64,000 nt of DNA from Blastomonas fulva (GCF_003431825.1 NZ_CP020083.1:3510501-3574500), one strand, 5' to 3'; positions 46,605 through 56,318 are shown, numbered from the stretch's first letter. The notes: generated by a model not told the origin, from the sequence alone. Program-made: numbers and translations.

Positions 46605-47531
46605 ATGGCCCTGCCCGACCCCCTGCCTGCGCCGGAATCAGCGCCTGCTGCCTCGATCAACAGGCCGCTTTACGGCATCGCCGCGCGGCTGTTTTCGGCG
46701 ATATTCCTCACCGCGATGTTCGCCTGCGTCAAGCTCGCCTCGGCCCGCGGCGTTCATGTGCTCGAAAGCGTGTTCTATCGCCAGCTGATGGGCGTGCTGC
46801 TGATGGTCCCAGTCGCGCTGGCCGGCCCCGGGCTGGCCGCGCTCAAGACGCAGCGTCCCTGGACTCATGCCAGCCGGATGGTGGTGGGGATGGTCGCGAT
46901 GACTCTCAACTTCCTGTCGTTTGCGCTGTTGCCGATCGCAGAGGCTACCGCGATCGGCTTCATGGTGCCGGTGGTCGCCACCTTGCTGTCGATCTTCCTG
47001 CTCAGGGAATCGGTCGGGGTGCACCGCTGGGGAGCGATCGCGATCGGGCTCACCGGCGTGCTGGTCGTGATCCAGCCCGGCGATGGCCACATCCCGCCGA
47101 CCGGCGCGCTGGTCGCGATGTGCGGCGTGGCGATGACCGCGTGGGTGAGCATCCTGATCCGGAAGCTCGGCGCGACCGAAAGCCCGGTGACGACAATGTT
47201 CTGGTTCTCGGTCAGCTCGATGGTGCCGCTGGGCATCGCGATGCTGTTCGTCGGCCAGGCGCACGATGCGCAGACCTGGGGGATCATCGCCCTGATGGGG
47301 CTGTTCGGGGCCGCGGCGCAACTTGGCATCACCTGGTCGCTGCGGCTGGCGCCGGTTTCGGTCGTGCTGCCGATGGATTATTCGAGCCTGATCTGGGCCG
47401 CGCTGATCGGCTGGCTGATCTGGCAGAACTGGCCGGTGCCCGCGACCTGGATCGGGGCACCGCTGATCATCGGTTCGGGGCTGTACATCGCCTGGCGCGA
47501 AAACCGGCTGGCGCGGCTGCGCAAGGGCTGA
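46605..47531 (+). CDS. DMT superfamily transporter (EamA domains)
   Basis: 308 residues with ten membrane helices in two repeats. FMVPVVATLLSIFLLRESVGVHRW marks the end of the first EamA domain. It is a second member of the superfamily in this window but only distantly like the one at 36389-37318. Substrate is unknown. It is convergent with the acyl-CoA ligase gene, with 26 bp between them. Confidence 0.9.
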   Translation: MALPDPLPAPESAPAASINRPLYGIAARLFSAIFLTAMFACVKLASARGVHVLESVFYRQLMGVLLMVPVALAGPGLAALKTQRPWTHASRMVVGMVAMTLNFLSFALLPIAEATAIGFMVPVVATLLSIFLLRESVGVHRWGAIAIGLTGVLVVIQPGDGHIPPTGALVAMCGVAMTAWVSILIRKLGATESPVTTMFWFSVSSMVPLGIAMLFVGQAHDAQTWGIIALMGLFGAAAQLGITWSLRLAPVSVVLPMDYSSLIWAALIGWLIWQNWPVPATWIGAPLIIGSGLYIAWRENRLARLRKG

Positions 47532-47557
47532 TCCCGCGCCCGACGCCCGCCGATCGC

Positions 47558-49141
47558 TCAGCCGACCTGCCGCTCGCGCCCCTGCCAGTAAGGCTCGCGC
47601 AGCGAGCGGCGCAGGATCTTGCCGGTGGCATTGCGCGGCATCTCGGGGATGACATCGATCGTCTTGGGCGCCTTGAACGGCGCGATGCGCTCGCGCGCCC
47701 AGGCGATCACCGAGGCGGGGTCTACCTCGTGCCCCGGCTTGGGAACCACCACGGCCTTGACCGCCTCGCCCCATTTGTCGTCGGGAATGCCGATCACCGC
47801 GACCTCGAGCACATCGGGGTGACCAAAGATCGCGTTCTCGACCTCGGCGGGATAGACGTTCTCGCCGCCCGAGATGATCATGTCCTTCACCCGGTCCTGG
47901 ATGAAGACATAGCCGTCATCGTCCATATAGGCCGCGTCGCCGGTGCGCAGCCAGCCATCGGCGTCGACCGTCTCGCGGGTCTTGGCCTCGTTGCGCCAGT
48001 AGCCCACCATGTTGAGCGGCGAACGCGTGGCGATCTCGCCGATCGTGCCATTGGGCACGGTGTTGCCGCCGCCATCGACGATCCGCACCTCGACCCCGGG
48101 CAGCGCCTTGCCCGCCGAGCGCATCCGCTCGTTGCCCGCCGGGTCGTGATCCTCGGGCGGCAGCGCACAGAAGGTGCCGGTGGTTTCGGTCATGCCGTAT
48201 TGCTGGCAGAAATCGGCACCCATGGTCTGCATGCACTGGCGCAGCAGCTCGAGCGGGATCGGGGCTGCGCCGTACATCACCAGCTTCATACGCGACCAGT
48301 CGGTCGTCGCCGCGCGCGGATGGTTCACCACCATCTGCAGCGCGGTGGGTACGAGGAACATATGGGTGACGCCATCGGCGACGCAATCGAGCACCGCATC
48401 GGGTGAAAACTCGGCGCGGATCACCGCGCGGCAGCCATTGTAGAACGCGATCGTGCCAACGCCCGAGCCTGCGATATGCGCGACCGGCATGATCACCAGC
48501 ATCGAATCCTCGTGGTTGATCTTGTACCAGTCGACATCGGATGCCTCGATGATGGGGCGCAGGCCGAACATGTTGCGGTTGCACAGCACCGCGCCCTTGG
48601 GGTTGCCGGTGGTGCCCGATGTGTAAAGTTGCAGCACGCCGCGATCCGGGTCGGCCTCGGGCAGGTCGCCCTCGGGCTGCGTATCGACCCAGGCCTCGAA
48701 CGAGCCGATGCCGCCGACATCCATGTCGCCCTCGACCAGGGTATGGCGCAAGGCATCGAGCCCCTCGCCGGCAGCGGTCGCAAGCTCCGCAAGCGCACCC
48801 TGGCACACCAGCATCACCGCTCCGGTGTCGGCGAGGATATAGCGGACTTCGGGCACCGCCAGCCGCCAGCCCACCGGTACCATGGCAAGCCCCGCGCGCG
48901 AGGCTGCCACCAACAGGGCGAAATACAGATTGGCGTTCTTGCCCAGCCAGGCGATCCGGTCGCCCGGCTGCAGCCCGGCGCCTGCGAATGCGCGGGCATA
49001 GCGGTCGACCAGCGCGTCGAGCTCGCGATAGGTGATGCGCTGGACGCCGTCATCCAGCGCGATGCCATCGGGACGTTCGTGCGCCCAATAGGCAATGGTC
49101 GATCCCAGATCGGTGCGCGCGTGCGCGGTGGTTGCCAGCAT
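47558..49141 (-). CDS. Acyl-CoA synthetase (AMP-forming)
   Basis: 527 residues of the ANL superfamily. The AMP-binding loop is LYTSGTTGNPKGAVLCN; QQYGMTETTG, GWLRTGDAAYMDDDGY and the catalytic Lys in NATGKILRR are all in place. It activates a fatty or aromatic acid as its CoA thioester. ATG 49141 is preferred, with GGAG just upstream; a TTG four codons earlier is also open. Its nearness to the acyl-CoA oxidation trio suggests lipid or branched-chain acid use. Confidence 0.92.
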   Translation of the reverse strand: MLATTAHARTDLGSTIAYWAHERPDGIALDDGVQRITYRELDALVDRYARAFAGAGLQPGDRIAWLGKNANLYFALLVAASRAGLAMVPVGWRLAVPEVRYILADTGAVMLVCQGALAELATAAGEGLDALRHTLVEGDMDVGGIGSFEAWVDTQPEGDLPEADPDRGVLQLYTSGTTGNPKGAVLCNRNMFGLRPIIEASDVDWYKINHEDSMLVIMPVAHIAGSGVGTIAFYNGCRAVIRAEFSPDAVLDCVADGVTHMFLVPTALQMVVNHPRAATTDWSRMKLVMYGAAPIPLELLRQCMQTMGADFCQQYGMTETTGTFCALPPEDHDPAGNERMRSAGKALPGVEVRIVDGGGNTVPNGTIGEIATRSPLNMVGYWRNEAKTRETVDADGWLRTGDAAYMDDDGYVFIQDRVKDMIISGGENVYPAEVENAIFGHPDVLEVAVIGIPDDKWGEAVKAVVVPKPGHEVDPASVIAWARERIAPFKAPKTIDVIPEMPRNATGKILRRSLREPYWQGRERQVG

Positions 49142-49565
49142 GTCTCTCTCCAATATCGTGAGGGCGGACCGTTTCGACCCTGCCGTTTACGTCAACAGGC
49201 TAGGCCTATTGCGCGTGGGTTGACAATAGAATTGCGTCAAACCCGGCGATAGACCAGCGACAGGGTGTTTGCCGGGCATCGCGATCAGCGCCGCAGCAAA
49301 AAGCCGCCCCACCCCTCATCGTCACCCCGGACTTGATCCGGGGCCCAGAGCAACCACGTGCGCCGCCGGGAATCAAAACCCTGGGTCCCGGGTCAAGCCC
49401 GGGATGACGGACAAAGCGGGCTGGCCGCCAAGGGGTCTGTGAATGGGTTGTCGGCTTTGGCAGAATTCATCGGATAGCTGCCTGACCGGACTTGGAGAGT
49501 TACCGATGCATCGGGAACGACCGTTTGTGGGTGGAAACCAGACATTCGGCTTTTAGTGCGTCGCC
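49142..49565. other. Repeat-bearing intergenic region
   Basis: 424 bp without a credible gene. It holds the promoter side of the ligase gene, a pair of inverted REP-like units (listed separately), and from about 49420 a stretch of lower GC that continues into the orphan gene at 49566. Short open frames here lack ribosome sites and family likeness. Confidence 0.5.
49321..49410. repeat. Inverted pair of REP-like palindromes
   Basis: GTCACCCCGGACTTGATCCGGGG (hairpin CCCCGGA/TCCGGGG, loop CTTGA) at 49321-49343 is matched by an inverted copy, TCCCGGGTCAAGCCCGGGATGAC, at 49386-49408. The same GTCAt/cCCCGG unit is one of the common intergenic repeats of alphaproteobacteria. Their head-to-head placement makes a bipartite element. 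Confidence 0.75.
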
Positions 49566-50072
49566 TCAACGAAGCTGCCTTCTTAACCAATCGCCCAACC
49601 GTCCAAATGACTGGGCTGCGGCGGGTGGCGGATGCTCGCTGATTTTGCTTCCGTTATAGACATTCACCGACCTGCTCACGGAGATGTAAGGCCCGGTGCG
49701 CGGCTCGAAGCTCCATCCTGCAAGGTACATGTTGGCCTTCGCAGCCGTCCCCCACATCAGTGGAACCGCACTTGTGAGCCAATCCTCGGTAGGCATGACG
49801 TCTTGCCATGCCTCAATGCCGCAGTGCCCTCCCACGTAATCAACATCAAACTCTTGACCACAGTTTTCGAACTCGCGCCTCGCAAGCTGGCAATACTGCG
49901 CCTCCATACCCCAGTTTTCCTCATCACCTGACGTGAGGGGGTAAAGGTGGAAGCAGACCTTTGGCTCAGAGATGTTTTGGTCAGCAACGTTTGCTATTTT
50001 CCGGATCGCTGCTCGCCCATGCAGCAGGTGATCCTCCATCGTCCAATCCGGCTCGTCCATCCTCGCGTCCAT
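49566..50072 (-). CDS. Hypothetical protein, lower GC
   Basis: 168 residues from the ATG at 50072, with an alternative ATG at 50060 and a GTG at 50078. No signal peptide, helix or known domain is visible. It is rich in Trp, Tyr and Glu in the middle (YVGGHCGIEAWQDVMP). The base composition is near even, compared with about two-thirds GC around it. This suggests horizontal gain. AGGTGAGG precedes the start. Confidence 0.5.
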   Translation of the reverse strand: MDARMDEPDWTMEDHLLHGRAAIRKIANVADQNISEPKVCFHLYPLTSGDEENWGMEAQYCQLARREFENCGQEFDVDYVGGHCGIEAWQDVMPTEDWLTSAVPLMWGTAAKANMYLAGWSFEPRTGPYISVSRSVNVYNGSKISEHPPPAAAQSFGRLGDWLRRQLR

Positions 50073-50229
50073 CCTCACCTACAGCCTCTCGCGGAAGAGC
50101 GTAGTGTTTTCCACTATAGGGGACAATGGTCAGAGCAGACGTTCCTCAATGTCTGTTTTGGGGTCGCTTGCCGAACGGCAGCTTTTTTCTCGCACCTCAA
50201 AAGCCGACATAGCTTCGATTCAGCACGCG

Positions 50230-50874
50230 CTACGCCGAACGCCTCCGGTAAACCAGCGTGAGATTGTTGGCTGGCATGGCGTGGCGGCTGGTCCGCGCGA
50301 AGCCATGGTCCGATGCGACGCGATCCATGGCATCAAGGTGGCGCAGTCCCCATGCCGGATTTCGCGCCTTGAGCGATTCATCGAACGCAAGATTGGAGGC
50401 TGCCGTCTCCACGCCCTCCTCAACGTAGGGCCCATAGAGAATGATGGGCGCCTCATCCGTAAGCACCTGCGCGCAGCCCTTGAACAATCCCAGCGTCGCA
50501 TCCCACGGGCTGATGTGCACCATGTTGATGCAGATGATGGCGTCGGCGCGCTTGAGCGGCCAGCCGGGCTGCGCGGCATCGATCGCGAGCGGCGGCTGCA
50601 CGTTGGATGCGCCCGCTTGCGCCGCCCAGGCCGTGATCGAGGCGAGCGCGGCGGGCTCGCAGTCGCTGGGCTGCCAGACGAGGTGCGGGAAGGCTTGCGA
50701 GAAATGCACGATATGCTCGCCGCTGCCGCTGGCGATCTCGAGCACCGTGCCTTGGGGCGGCAGCACGCCGCGAAGCACATCGGTGATCGCATCGCGGTTT
50801 CGCAAGGTCGCAGGCGCATGGCGGCGCGCTTCGGCGCCCGCCTCGTCGATCAGCCAGGGTTTCGGGTCAGTCAT
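50230..50874 (-). CDS. DUF938 family SAM-dependent methyltransferase-like protein
   Basis: 214 residues. The SAM site is VLEIASGSGEHIVHFS, with the acidic residue after the second strand in QPSDCEP. INMVHISPW and LYGPYVEEG are the hallmark blocks of DUF938. No substrate is known. The ATG at 50874 gives the usual start (MTDPKPWLID), though no good ribosome site is seen; an in-frame ATG at 50886 also exists. It is divergent from the methyltransferase gene at 50956. Confidence 0.87.
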   Translation of the reverse strand: MTDPKPWLIDEAGAEARRHAPATLRNRDAITDVLRGVLPPQGTVLEIASGSGEHIVHFSQAFPHLVWQPSDCEPAALASITAWAAQAGASNVQPPLAIDAAQPGWPLKRADAIICINMVHISPWDATLGLFKGCAQVLTDEAPIILYGPYVEEGVETAASNLAFDESLKARNPAWGLRHLDAMDRVASDHGFARTSRHAMPANNLTLVYRRRSA

Positions 50875-50955
50875 GCAAAGGACCATGCCGCGATATCGAC
50901 CACCGCGCAATCAGGCAGCTTGCCAGAGCCGGTACGAGGCGGCACGGTGGCGGCG

Positions 50956-51453
50956 ATGGACGACGAACCACCCCAGCTGCCGCGGATCGATGCCAGCATT
51001 GCGCCATCGGTCGGCTTTCCGCCGCCTCTGGTGTTCCTGGGCTTCATCCTGCTCGGACTGCTCACCGACCGGCTGCTGGGCCTGCCCGTCATGCCGATCG
51101 GCCGCGACCTGACCTGGGCGGGGTTTGCGCTGATGATGGCGGGGATCATGGTGCTGATCGTCTCGCTCGGGCTGTTCCGCGCGTATGGCGAGAACCCCGA
51201 ACCGTGGACACCCAGCCAGGCGATCATCGCGCGCGGGCCCTATCGGCACAGCCGCAACCCGATGTATCTGGCGATGGTGATCATCCATATCGGCTATGCG
51301 ATCTGGGATGCCAGCATGGGCGTGCTGCTGTTCGTGCCGTTTGCCTTCATCGCCATCGACCGGGCGGTGATTGCCAAGGAAGAGAAGTATTTGGCGACGC
51401 GTTTTGGCAAGCCGTATGAGGATTATTGCCGCCGCGTCCGGCGCTGGCTCTAG
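50956..51453 (+). CDS. Isoprenylcysteine carboxyl methyltransferase-like membrane protein
   Basis: 165 residues with about four membrane helices. The C-terminal RGPYRHSRNPMYLAM and the closing EEKYLATRFGKPYEDYCRRVRRWL are the shared ICMT/PEMT-like SAM-binding signature. Bacterial members methylate small molecules or lipids, mostly unknown. GGTGG lies five bases before the ATG. It is convergent with the glycine decarboxylase operon, with a strong shared hairpin between. Confidence 0.88.
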   Translation: MDDEPPQLPRIDASIAPSVGFPPPLVFLGFILLGLLTDRLLGLPVMPIGRDLTWAGFALMMAGIMVLIVSLGLFRAYGENPEPWTPSQAIIARGPYRHSRNPMYLAMVIIHIGYAIWDASMGVLLFVPFAFIAIDRAVIAKEEKYLATRFGKPYEDYCRRVRRWL

Positions 51454-51485
51454 GCGCTCGGACCAACGCCGCGATCCGGGAAAGT

Positions 51486-51512
51486 GCCCACCCGGCGCGT
51501 CACCGGGTGGGC
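51486..51512. terminator. Bidirectional hairpin between convergent operons
   Basis: A perfect ten-base stem (GCCCACCCGG / CCGGGTGGGC) with a seven-base loop lies between the methyltransferase stop and the gcvPB stop. On the minus strand it is followed by ACTTTCCC, a modest T-rich tail, and on the plus strand by a C/T-rich stretch. It probably ends the gcv operon and may serve both sides. Confidence 0.65.
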
Positions 51513-51522
51513 CTCCCCTCTC

Positions 51523-53103
51523 CTATTCGGCAGCTTCAGCCTGAGCGGCGGCGGGCTCGGTCCAGACCAGCACCGGCTTGCGCGCGGCCAAAGTCTCGTC
51601 GAGACGGCGGCGCGGCGCGAAATGCGGCGCGCTGTGCAGCAACTGATCGCCGGCCTTGGCGCGCAATGCCACCGAGCGGAATGCGCCGATGAACTGGTCG
51701 AGCGCGGCCTTGCTCTCGGTTTCGGTGGGTTCGACCAGCATCGCGCCATGCACCACCAGCGGGAAATAGACCGTCATCGGGTGGAAGCCCTCGTCGATCA
51801 GGCCCTTGGCGATATCGATGGTCGAAAAGCCCTCGGCCAGCCCCGCATCGGAGAACAAAGCTTCGTGCATGCACGGCCCCGCAGCTCCGAACGGTGCGTC
51901 GAGCACGTCCTCGAGCGAGCGCAGTACATAATTGGCGTTGAGCACCGCATCCTCGGCGACCTGCTGCAGGCCGTCCGCGCCGTGGCTCAGGATGTACGAA
52001 AGCGCGCGGGTGAACATGCCCATCTGGCCATGGAAGGCGACCATGCGGCCGAAGCTCGACGCGTGATGGTCCTCTGCGCTTTCTTCCTCGATCAGCGCGA
52101 GACGGCCGTCATCCATCCGCTCCACGAACGGCAACGGCGCGAACGGGGCGAGTGCTTCGGAGAACACCACCGGACCCGAACCCGGACCACCGCCGCCATG
52201 CGGGGTCGAGAAAGTCTTGTGCAGGTTGATGTGCATCGCATCGACGCCTAGATCGCCCGGGCGCACCTTGCCCACGACCGCATTGAAATTGGCGCCATCG
52301 CAATAGACGAAACCGCCCGCTGCATGCACCGCATCCGAGATCGTCTTGAGATCGCGCTCGAACAACCCGCAGGTGTTGGGGTTGGTGATCATCACGCCGG
52401 CGACATCGGGGCCCAGACGCGCCAGCAGCGCCTCCAGATTGATGCGGCCATCGGGATTGGCGGGAATGTCCTCGACCTGATAGCCGACGAATGCCGCGGT
52501 CGCAGGGTTGGTACCGTGCGCGCTTTCGGGGACCAGGATCACCGAACGCTTGTCGCCGCGCGCCTCGAGCGCCGAGCGGATCGCGAGGATTCCGCACAGT
52601 TCACCATGCGCGCCAGCCTTGGGCGACATCGCGACGCCCGCCATGCCGGTGAGCTTGATCAGCCATTCGCCAAGCTCGTCGATGACCGCGAGAGCGCCCT
52701 GCACGGTGTGGATCGGCTGCAGCGGATGGATGTCGGCAAATCCGGGCAGCCGCGCCATCTTTTCGTTCAGCCGCGGATTGTGCTTCATCGTGCACGATCC
52801 CAGCGGAAACAGGCCAAGATCGATGGCATAGTTCTGGCGGCTGAGGCGGGTGTAATGCCGCACGGTTTCCTGCTCGGACAGGCCGGGCAGGCCGATCGCG
52901 GCCTTGCGCTCGAGCCCGCCGAGGCGCGAAGCGACCTTGGGGGCTTCCATCAGATCGACCCCGGTGCGGGTGGAATCGCTGATTTCGAAGATCAGCGCCT
53001 CTTCCAGCATCAGCGCGCGGTTGCCGGTGCTGGTCGCCTGGGCGGTGCCTGCGTCATCGTCCACCGACTGGCGAGTCGGGCGGCCCTGGTTGTTCATGCT
53101 CAT
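51523..53103 (-). CDS. gcvPB: Glycine dehydrogenase (decarboxylating) subunit 2, P-protein beta
   Basis: 526 residues. With GcvPA it decarboxylates glycine and loads the aminomethyl group on GcvH. The PLP lysine is in INLHKTFSTPHGGGGPGSG. GSCTMKHNPRLNE and VPESAHGTNPATA are further conserved blocks. Its start overlaps the gcvPA stop by four bases, so the two subunits are made together. It has an extra N-terminal stretch of about 30 polar residues before the conserved core. Confidence 0.97.
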   Translation of the reverse strand: MSMNNQGRPTRQSVDDDAGTAQATSTGNRALMLEEALIFEISDSTRTGVDLMEAPKVASRLGGLERKAAIGLPGLSEQETVRHYTRLSRQNYAIDLGLFPLGSCTMKHNPRLNEKMARLPGFADIHPLQPIHTVQGALAVIDELGEWLIKLTGMAGVAMSPKAGAHGELCGILAIRSALEARGDKRSVILVPESAHGTNPATAAFVGYQVEDIPANPDGRINLEALLARLGPDVAGVMITNPNTCGLFERDLKTISDAVHAAGGFVYCDGANFNAVVGKVRPGDLGVDAMHINLHKTFSTPHGGGGPGSGPVVFSEALAPFAPLPFVERMDDGRLALIEEESAEDHHASSFGRMVAFHGQMGMFTRALSYILSHGADGLQQVAEDAVLNANYVLRSLEDVLDAPFGAAGPCMHEALFSDAGLAEGFSTIDIAKGLIDEGFHPMTVYFPLVVHGAMLVEPTETESKAALDQFIGAFRSVALRAKAGDQLLHSAPHFAPRRRLDETLAARKPVLVWTEPAAAQAEAAE

Positions 53104-54458
53104 GCCAGCACCTCCTGCAAAGCGGCCGCGAAGGCCTCGATATCCTCATGCGTCGCCGTCTCTGTCACCGCGACGATCAGCCCGTTCGAAAGCGCTGCTT
53201 CTTCAGGGTAAAGCCGTCCGAGCGAAACCCCGCCGAGGATCTGGCGATCAGCCAATTCGCGCACGATCGCGCGCGCATCCTTGGGAAGAACCAGAGTGAA
53301 CTCGTTGAAAAAGCTGTCATTGAGCACCGACACGCCGGGCACCTGCGCCAGACGGTCAGCGGCGGTCACCGCCATCGCGTGGTTGATCTCGGCGAGCGAG
53401 CGCAGCCCCTTCTCGCCCAGCAATGTCATATGGATGCTGAATGCCAGCGCGCAAAGTCCCGAGTTGGTGCAGATGTTGCTGGTCGCCTTTTCGCGGCGGA
53501 TATGCTGCTCGCGGGTCGACAAGGTCAGCACATAGCCGCGTTTGCCCTCGGCATCGACGGTCTCGCCGCAAAGCCGGCCCGGCATCTGGCGGACGTATTT
53601 CTGCTTGCAGCCGAACAGGCCCACATAGGGCCCGCCGAACTGCAGCCCGACACCAAGCGACTGGCCTTCGCCGACCACGATGTCCGCGCCCATCTCGCCC
53701 GGGCTGCGCAGCGCGCCCAGCGCCACGGGCTCGGTCACCACCGCGATCAGCAGCGCGCCGGCTGCCTGAGTCGCCTGCGCCAGCGCGGTGAGATCACCCA
53801 CGCGGCCCAGAATGTCGGGATACTGCACCACGACACAGCTGGTGTTCTTGTCGATCTGCGCGATCAGAGCGTCGATATCGGTGTCTGCGGTCAGCGTCGG
53901 CGCGGAGTGCACCAGTGCATCGCCGGTGAAGCGCGCCATCGTCTTGGCGACGCCGACATAATGCGGATGCAGACCCGACGACAGCAGGGCGGTCGCGCGC
54001 TTGGTGATCCGCCGCGCCATGCCGATCGCTTCCCAGCACGCGGTCGAGCCGTCGTACATCGAGGCATTGGCAACATCGACGCCCAGCAGCCGTGCGACCT
54101 GAGTCTGGAACTCGAACAGCATCTGCAGGGTGCCCTGCGCGATTTCGGGCTGATAGGGCGTGTAGGCAGTGAGGAACTCGCCGCGCTGGATCAGGTGATC
54201 GACCGAGGCGGGAACATGGTGGCGATAGGCGCCTGCCCCCATGAAGAACGGCACTTCGCCGGCAACCAGGTTCTGGCCGGCAAGCTTCTTCATGTGGCGC
54301 TCGACCGACATTTCGGGCGCGTGCATCGGCAGATCGTGGATCGGCCCGCTCAGCCGCGCTTCCTGTGGAATGTCGATGAACAGGTCGTCGATCGTCGCGA
54401 CGCCAACGGTGGCCAGCATCGCCTGACGGTCATGGGAGTTGAGGGGAAGATAGCGCAT
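53100..54458 (-). CDS. gcvPA: Glycine dehydrogenase (decarboxylating) subunit 1, P-protein alpha
   Basis: 452 residues. The split P-protein form, alpha half. MRYLPLNSHDRQAML is the usual beginning; FMGAGAYRHHVPASV and YTPYQPEIAQGTLQ are the hallmark blocks, and QFGGPYVGLFG lies in the fold core. It does not carry the PLP lysine, which is in GcvPB. It follows gcvH after 58 bases. Confidence 0.97.
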   Translation of the reverse strand: MRYLPLNSHDRQAMLATVGVATIDDLFIDIPQEARLSGPIHDLPMHAPEMSVERHMKKLAGQNLVAGEVPFFMGAGAYRHHVPASVDHLIQRGEFLTAYTPYQPEIAQGTLQMLFEFQTQVARLLGVDVANASMYDGSTACWEAIGMARRITKRATALLSSGLHPHYVGVAKTMARFTGDALVHSAPTLTADTDIDALIAQIDKNTSCVVVQYPDILGRVGDLTALAQATQAAGALLIAVVTEPVALGALRSPGEMGADIVVGEGQSLGVGLQFGGPYVGLFGCKQKYVRQMPGRLCGETVDAEGKRGYVLTLSTREQHIRREKATSNICTNSGLCALAFSIHMTLLGEKGLRSLAEINHAMAVTAADRLAQVPGVSVLNDSFFNEFTLVLPKDARAIVRELADRQILGGVSLGRLYPEEAALSNGLIVAVTETATHEDIEAFAAALQEVLA

Positions 54459-54516
54459 GGGTGAGTGATGTCCTGTGGCGGAATAGCCCGGGTATAATCA
54501 GGGATTGCGTGTCGGA

Positions 54517-54888
54517 TCAGAGGCCTGCGACGTATTTCTTGTACGCGCCCTCATCCATCAGACCTTCAAGTTCGCTGGCATCGCTGAGCTCGAGCTTGAA
54601 GAACCAGCCATCGCCTTCGGGATCGGTGTTGACCAGCGCAGGCTCGTCGGCGAGCACGTCATTGCCTTCGACGATGGTGCCCGAGACCGGGCTGTAGACG
54701 TCGCTGGCGGCCTTGACCGATTCGACGACCGCGGCTTCATCGCCCTTGTCGAACTGCTTGCCCTCGGTGGGGACGTCGACGAACACCACATCGCCCAGTT
54801 GCTGCTGCGCGTAGTCGGTGATGCCGACGGTGGCGATGTCGCCTTCGACTTCGACCCATTCATGTTCTTCGGTAAAATAGCGGCTCAT
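54517..54888 (-). CDS. gcvH: Glycine cleavage system H protein
   Basis: 123 residues. The lipoylated shuttle of the glycine cleavage system. The lipoyl site is Lys59 in [13 protein letters not shown], with the typical HEWVEVEGD and [12 protein letters not shown] upstream. Slightly acidic, as usual. It is 27 bases after gcvT. Confidence 0.97.
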   Translation of the reverse strand: MSRYFTEEHEWVEVEGDIATVGITDYAQQQLGDVVFVDVPTEGKQFDKGDEAAVVESVKAASDVYSPVSGTIVEGNDVLADEPALVNTDPEGDGWFFKLELSDASELEGLMDEGAYKKYVAGL

Positions 54889-54915
54889 GATCCGGCTCCG
54901 TTCGTTCAGGTAAAA

Positions 54916-56052
54916 TCAGGCCGCGGTGGGCCGGTGGTAGCGATGGGGTACAAAGGGCATGGCAGCGACGGTGACCGCGATGCGCTTGCCACGCACCTCG
55001 GCTTCCAGCGCGGTGCCGATGGCGGCGTGCGCGGCCGTGACCATGCCCATCGCGATCGGCGCGCCCAGGCTGGGGGCGAAACCGCCCGAGGTCACCTTGC
55101 CAACCAGACGATCACCCGCAAACAGCTCGGCGCCCTCGCGCACCGGCTGGCGGCCCTCGACGGCCAGGCCGACGCGCTTGCGCGGTGCACCGCCGGTGAG
55201 TTCGCCCAGCACGCGCTCGGCACCGGCAAAGCCGCCTTCGGCGCGGCGACGCTTGCTGATCGCAAAGCCCAGATCGCCTTCGATCGGGCTGGTGTCTTCA
55301 TCCAGGTCATGGCCGTAGAGCGGCAGGCCCGCCTCAAGCCGCAGCGAATCGCGCGCGCCCAGCCCGATCGGCTTGACGCTGTCGATCGCGCACAACCGGT
55401 CGGCCAGTGCCGCGGCATGGTCGCAATCCACGCTGATCTCGAAACCGTCCTCGCCGGTATAGCCCGAGCGGCTGATCCACAGCGACATGTCGTCCAGCGT
55501 GAAAGCGCCCGCCTGCATGAAATAGAGCGAGGCCACGTCGGGGATCAGGCTGGCCAGTGCTTCGCCCGCCTTGGGCCCCTGCAGCGCGAACAGCGCGCGC
55601 TCGTCGAGCAGCGTGATCACCACCTCATCGGGGAAAGTCTCGCGCATATAGGCAAGGTCATCATATTTGCAGGCGCCATTGACCACCAGATAAAGGTCTC
55701 GCTCGCGCCGGGTGATCATCAGATCGTCGAGCACGCCGCCATCCTCGCCGAGCAACAGCGAATAGCGCATGCGGTTGACAGGGAGCTTGGCGATCTCGCC
55801 GGGGACCACCGTTTCGAGCGCGCCATCGGGGTCTTCGCCGGTCAGCAGCACCTGGCCCATATGGCTGACATCGAACAATCCGGCGTTCTCGCGCGTCCAC
55901 AGATGCTCTGCCATGACGCCTTCATACTGCACTGGCATCTGGTAGCCCGCAAACGATACCATCCGGCCACCCCGCGCGCGGTGCCAGGCGTCCAGCGTCA
56001 GCAATTTGTCAGGAATGCGCTCGAGCATCTCGGCGATATAATCGGTGGTCAT
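54916..56052 (-). CDS. gcvT: Glycine cleavage system aminomethyltransferase (T protein)
   Basis: 378 residues. Transfers the methylene group from GcvH to tetrahydrofolate and releases ammonia. The N-terminal blocks MVSFAGYQMPVQY and FDVSHMGQV, the RSGYTGEDGFEI region with its folate contacts, and the C-terminal KVTSGGFAPSLGAPIAMG are all present. The ATG at 56052 has GGAG seven bases upstream. It is the first gene after the glycine riboswitch. Confidence 0.96.
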   Translation of the reverse strand: MTTDYIAEMLERIPDKLLTLDAWHRARGGRMVSFAGYQMPVQYEGVMAEHLWTRENAGLFDVSHMGQVLLTGEDPDGALETVVPGEIAKLPVNRMRYSLLLGEDGGVLDDLMITRRERDLYLVVNGACKYDDLAYMRETFPDEVVITLLDERALFALQGPKAGEALASLIPDVASLYFMQAGAFTLDDMSLWISRSGYTGEDGFEISVDCDHAAALADRLCAIDSVKPIGLGARDSLRLEAGLPLYGHDLDEDTSPIEGDLGFAISKRRRAEGGFAGAERVLGELTGGAPRKRVGLAVEGRQPVREGAELFAGDRLVGKVTSGGFAPSLGAPIAMGMVTAAHAAIGTALEAEVRGKRIAVTVAAMPFVPHRYHRPTAA

Positions 56053-56117
56053 CTGGCACTCCGGTGGCATGAGGCTGAACGCCACGGCACGGCCCATTGG
56101 CCCTGCCCGACATCCAA

Positions 56118-56318
56118 CCCCCTCTGTCACTTGAACCTGAGAGCTTTCATGATGACCCGCGTCGCGGACCCCCATTTACCCCTTCGGTGGAGCAGCCCGG
56201 CAGGGCCACCCGCTTTCCAGAGCGCCGACTAACGACACGGTCCCGATGACCTGAGAGATTCCGGGGCGGTTGCTCCTTCGGTGGCGGGGCTTGCACCCCG
56301 CGCTCTCCCGTGTCGTTT
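56118..56318 (-). promoter_or_regulatory. Tandem glycine riboswitch upstream of gcvT
   Basis: On the minus strand two glycine aptamers follow each other. The first runs from GGGAGAGC through GCCACCGAAGGAGCAACC to AATCTCTCAGG. The second runs from CTCTGG and AAAGCGGG through CCACCGAAGGGGTAAA to AAAGCTCTCAGG and GTGACAGAGG. The first is closed by an extra ten-base stem, AACGACACGG pairing with CCGTGTCGTT. A short linker joins them. Glycine binding to such switches normally raises gcv expression. About 65 bases separate it from the gcvT start; an imperfect GGCAGGGCC/GGCCGTGCC hairpin there may be the expression platform. Confidence 0.93.

Noticed and set aside
49393..49590. A 65-codon open frame in the repeat-bearing gap
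   Set aside because: It runs through a palindromic repeat, has no ribosome site and no recognisable sequence.
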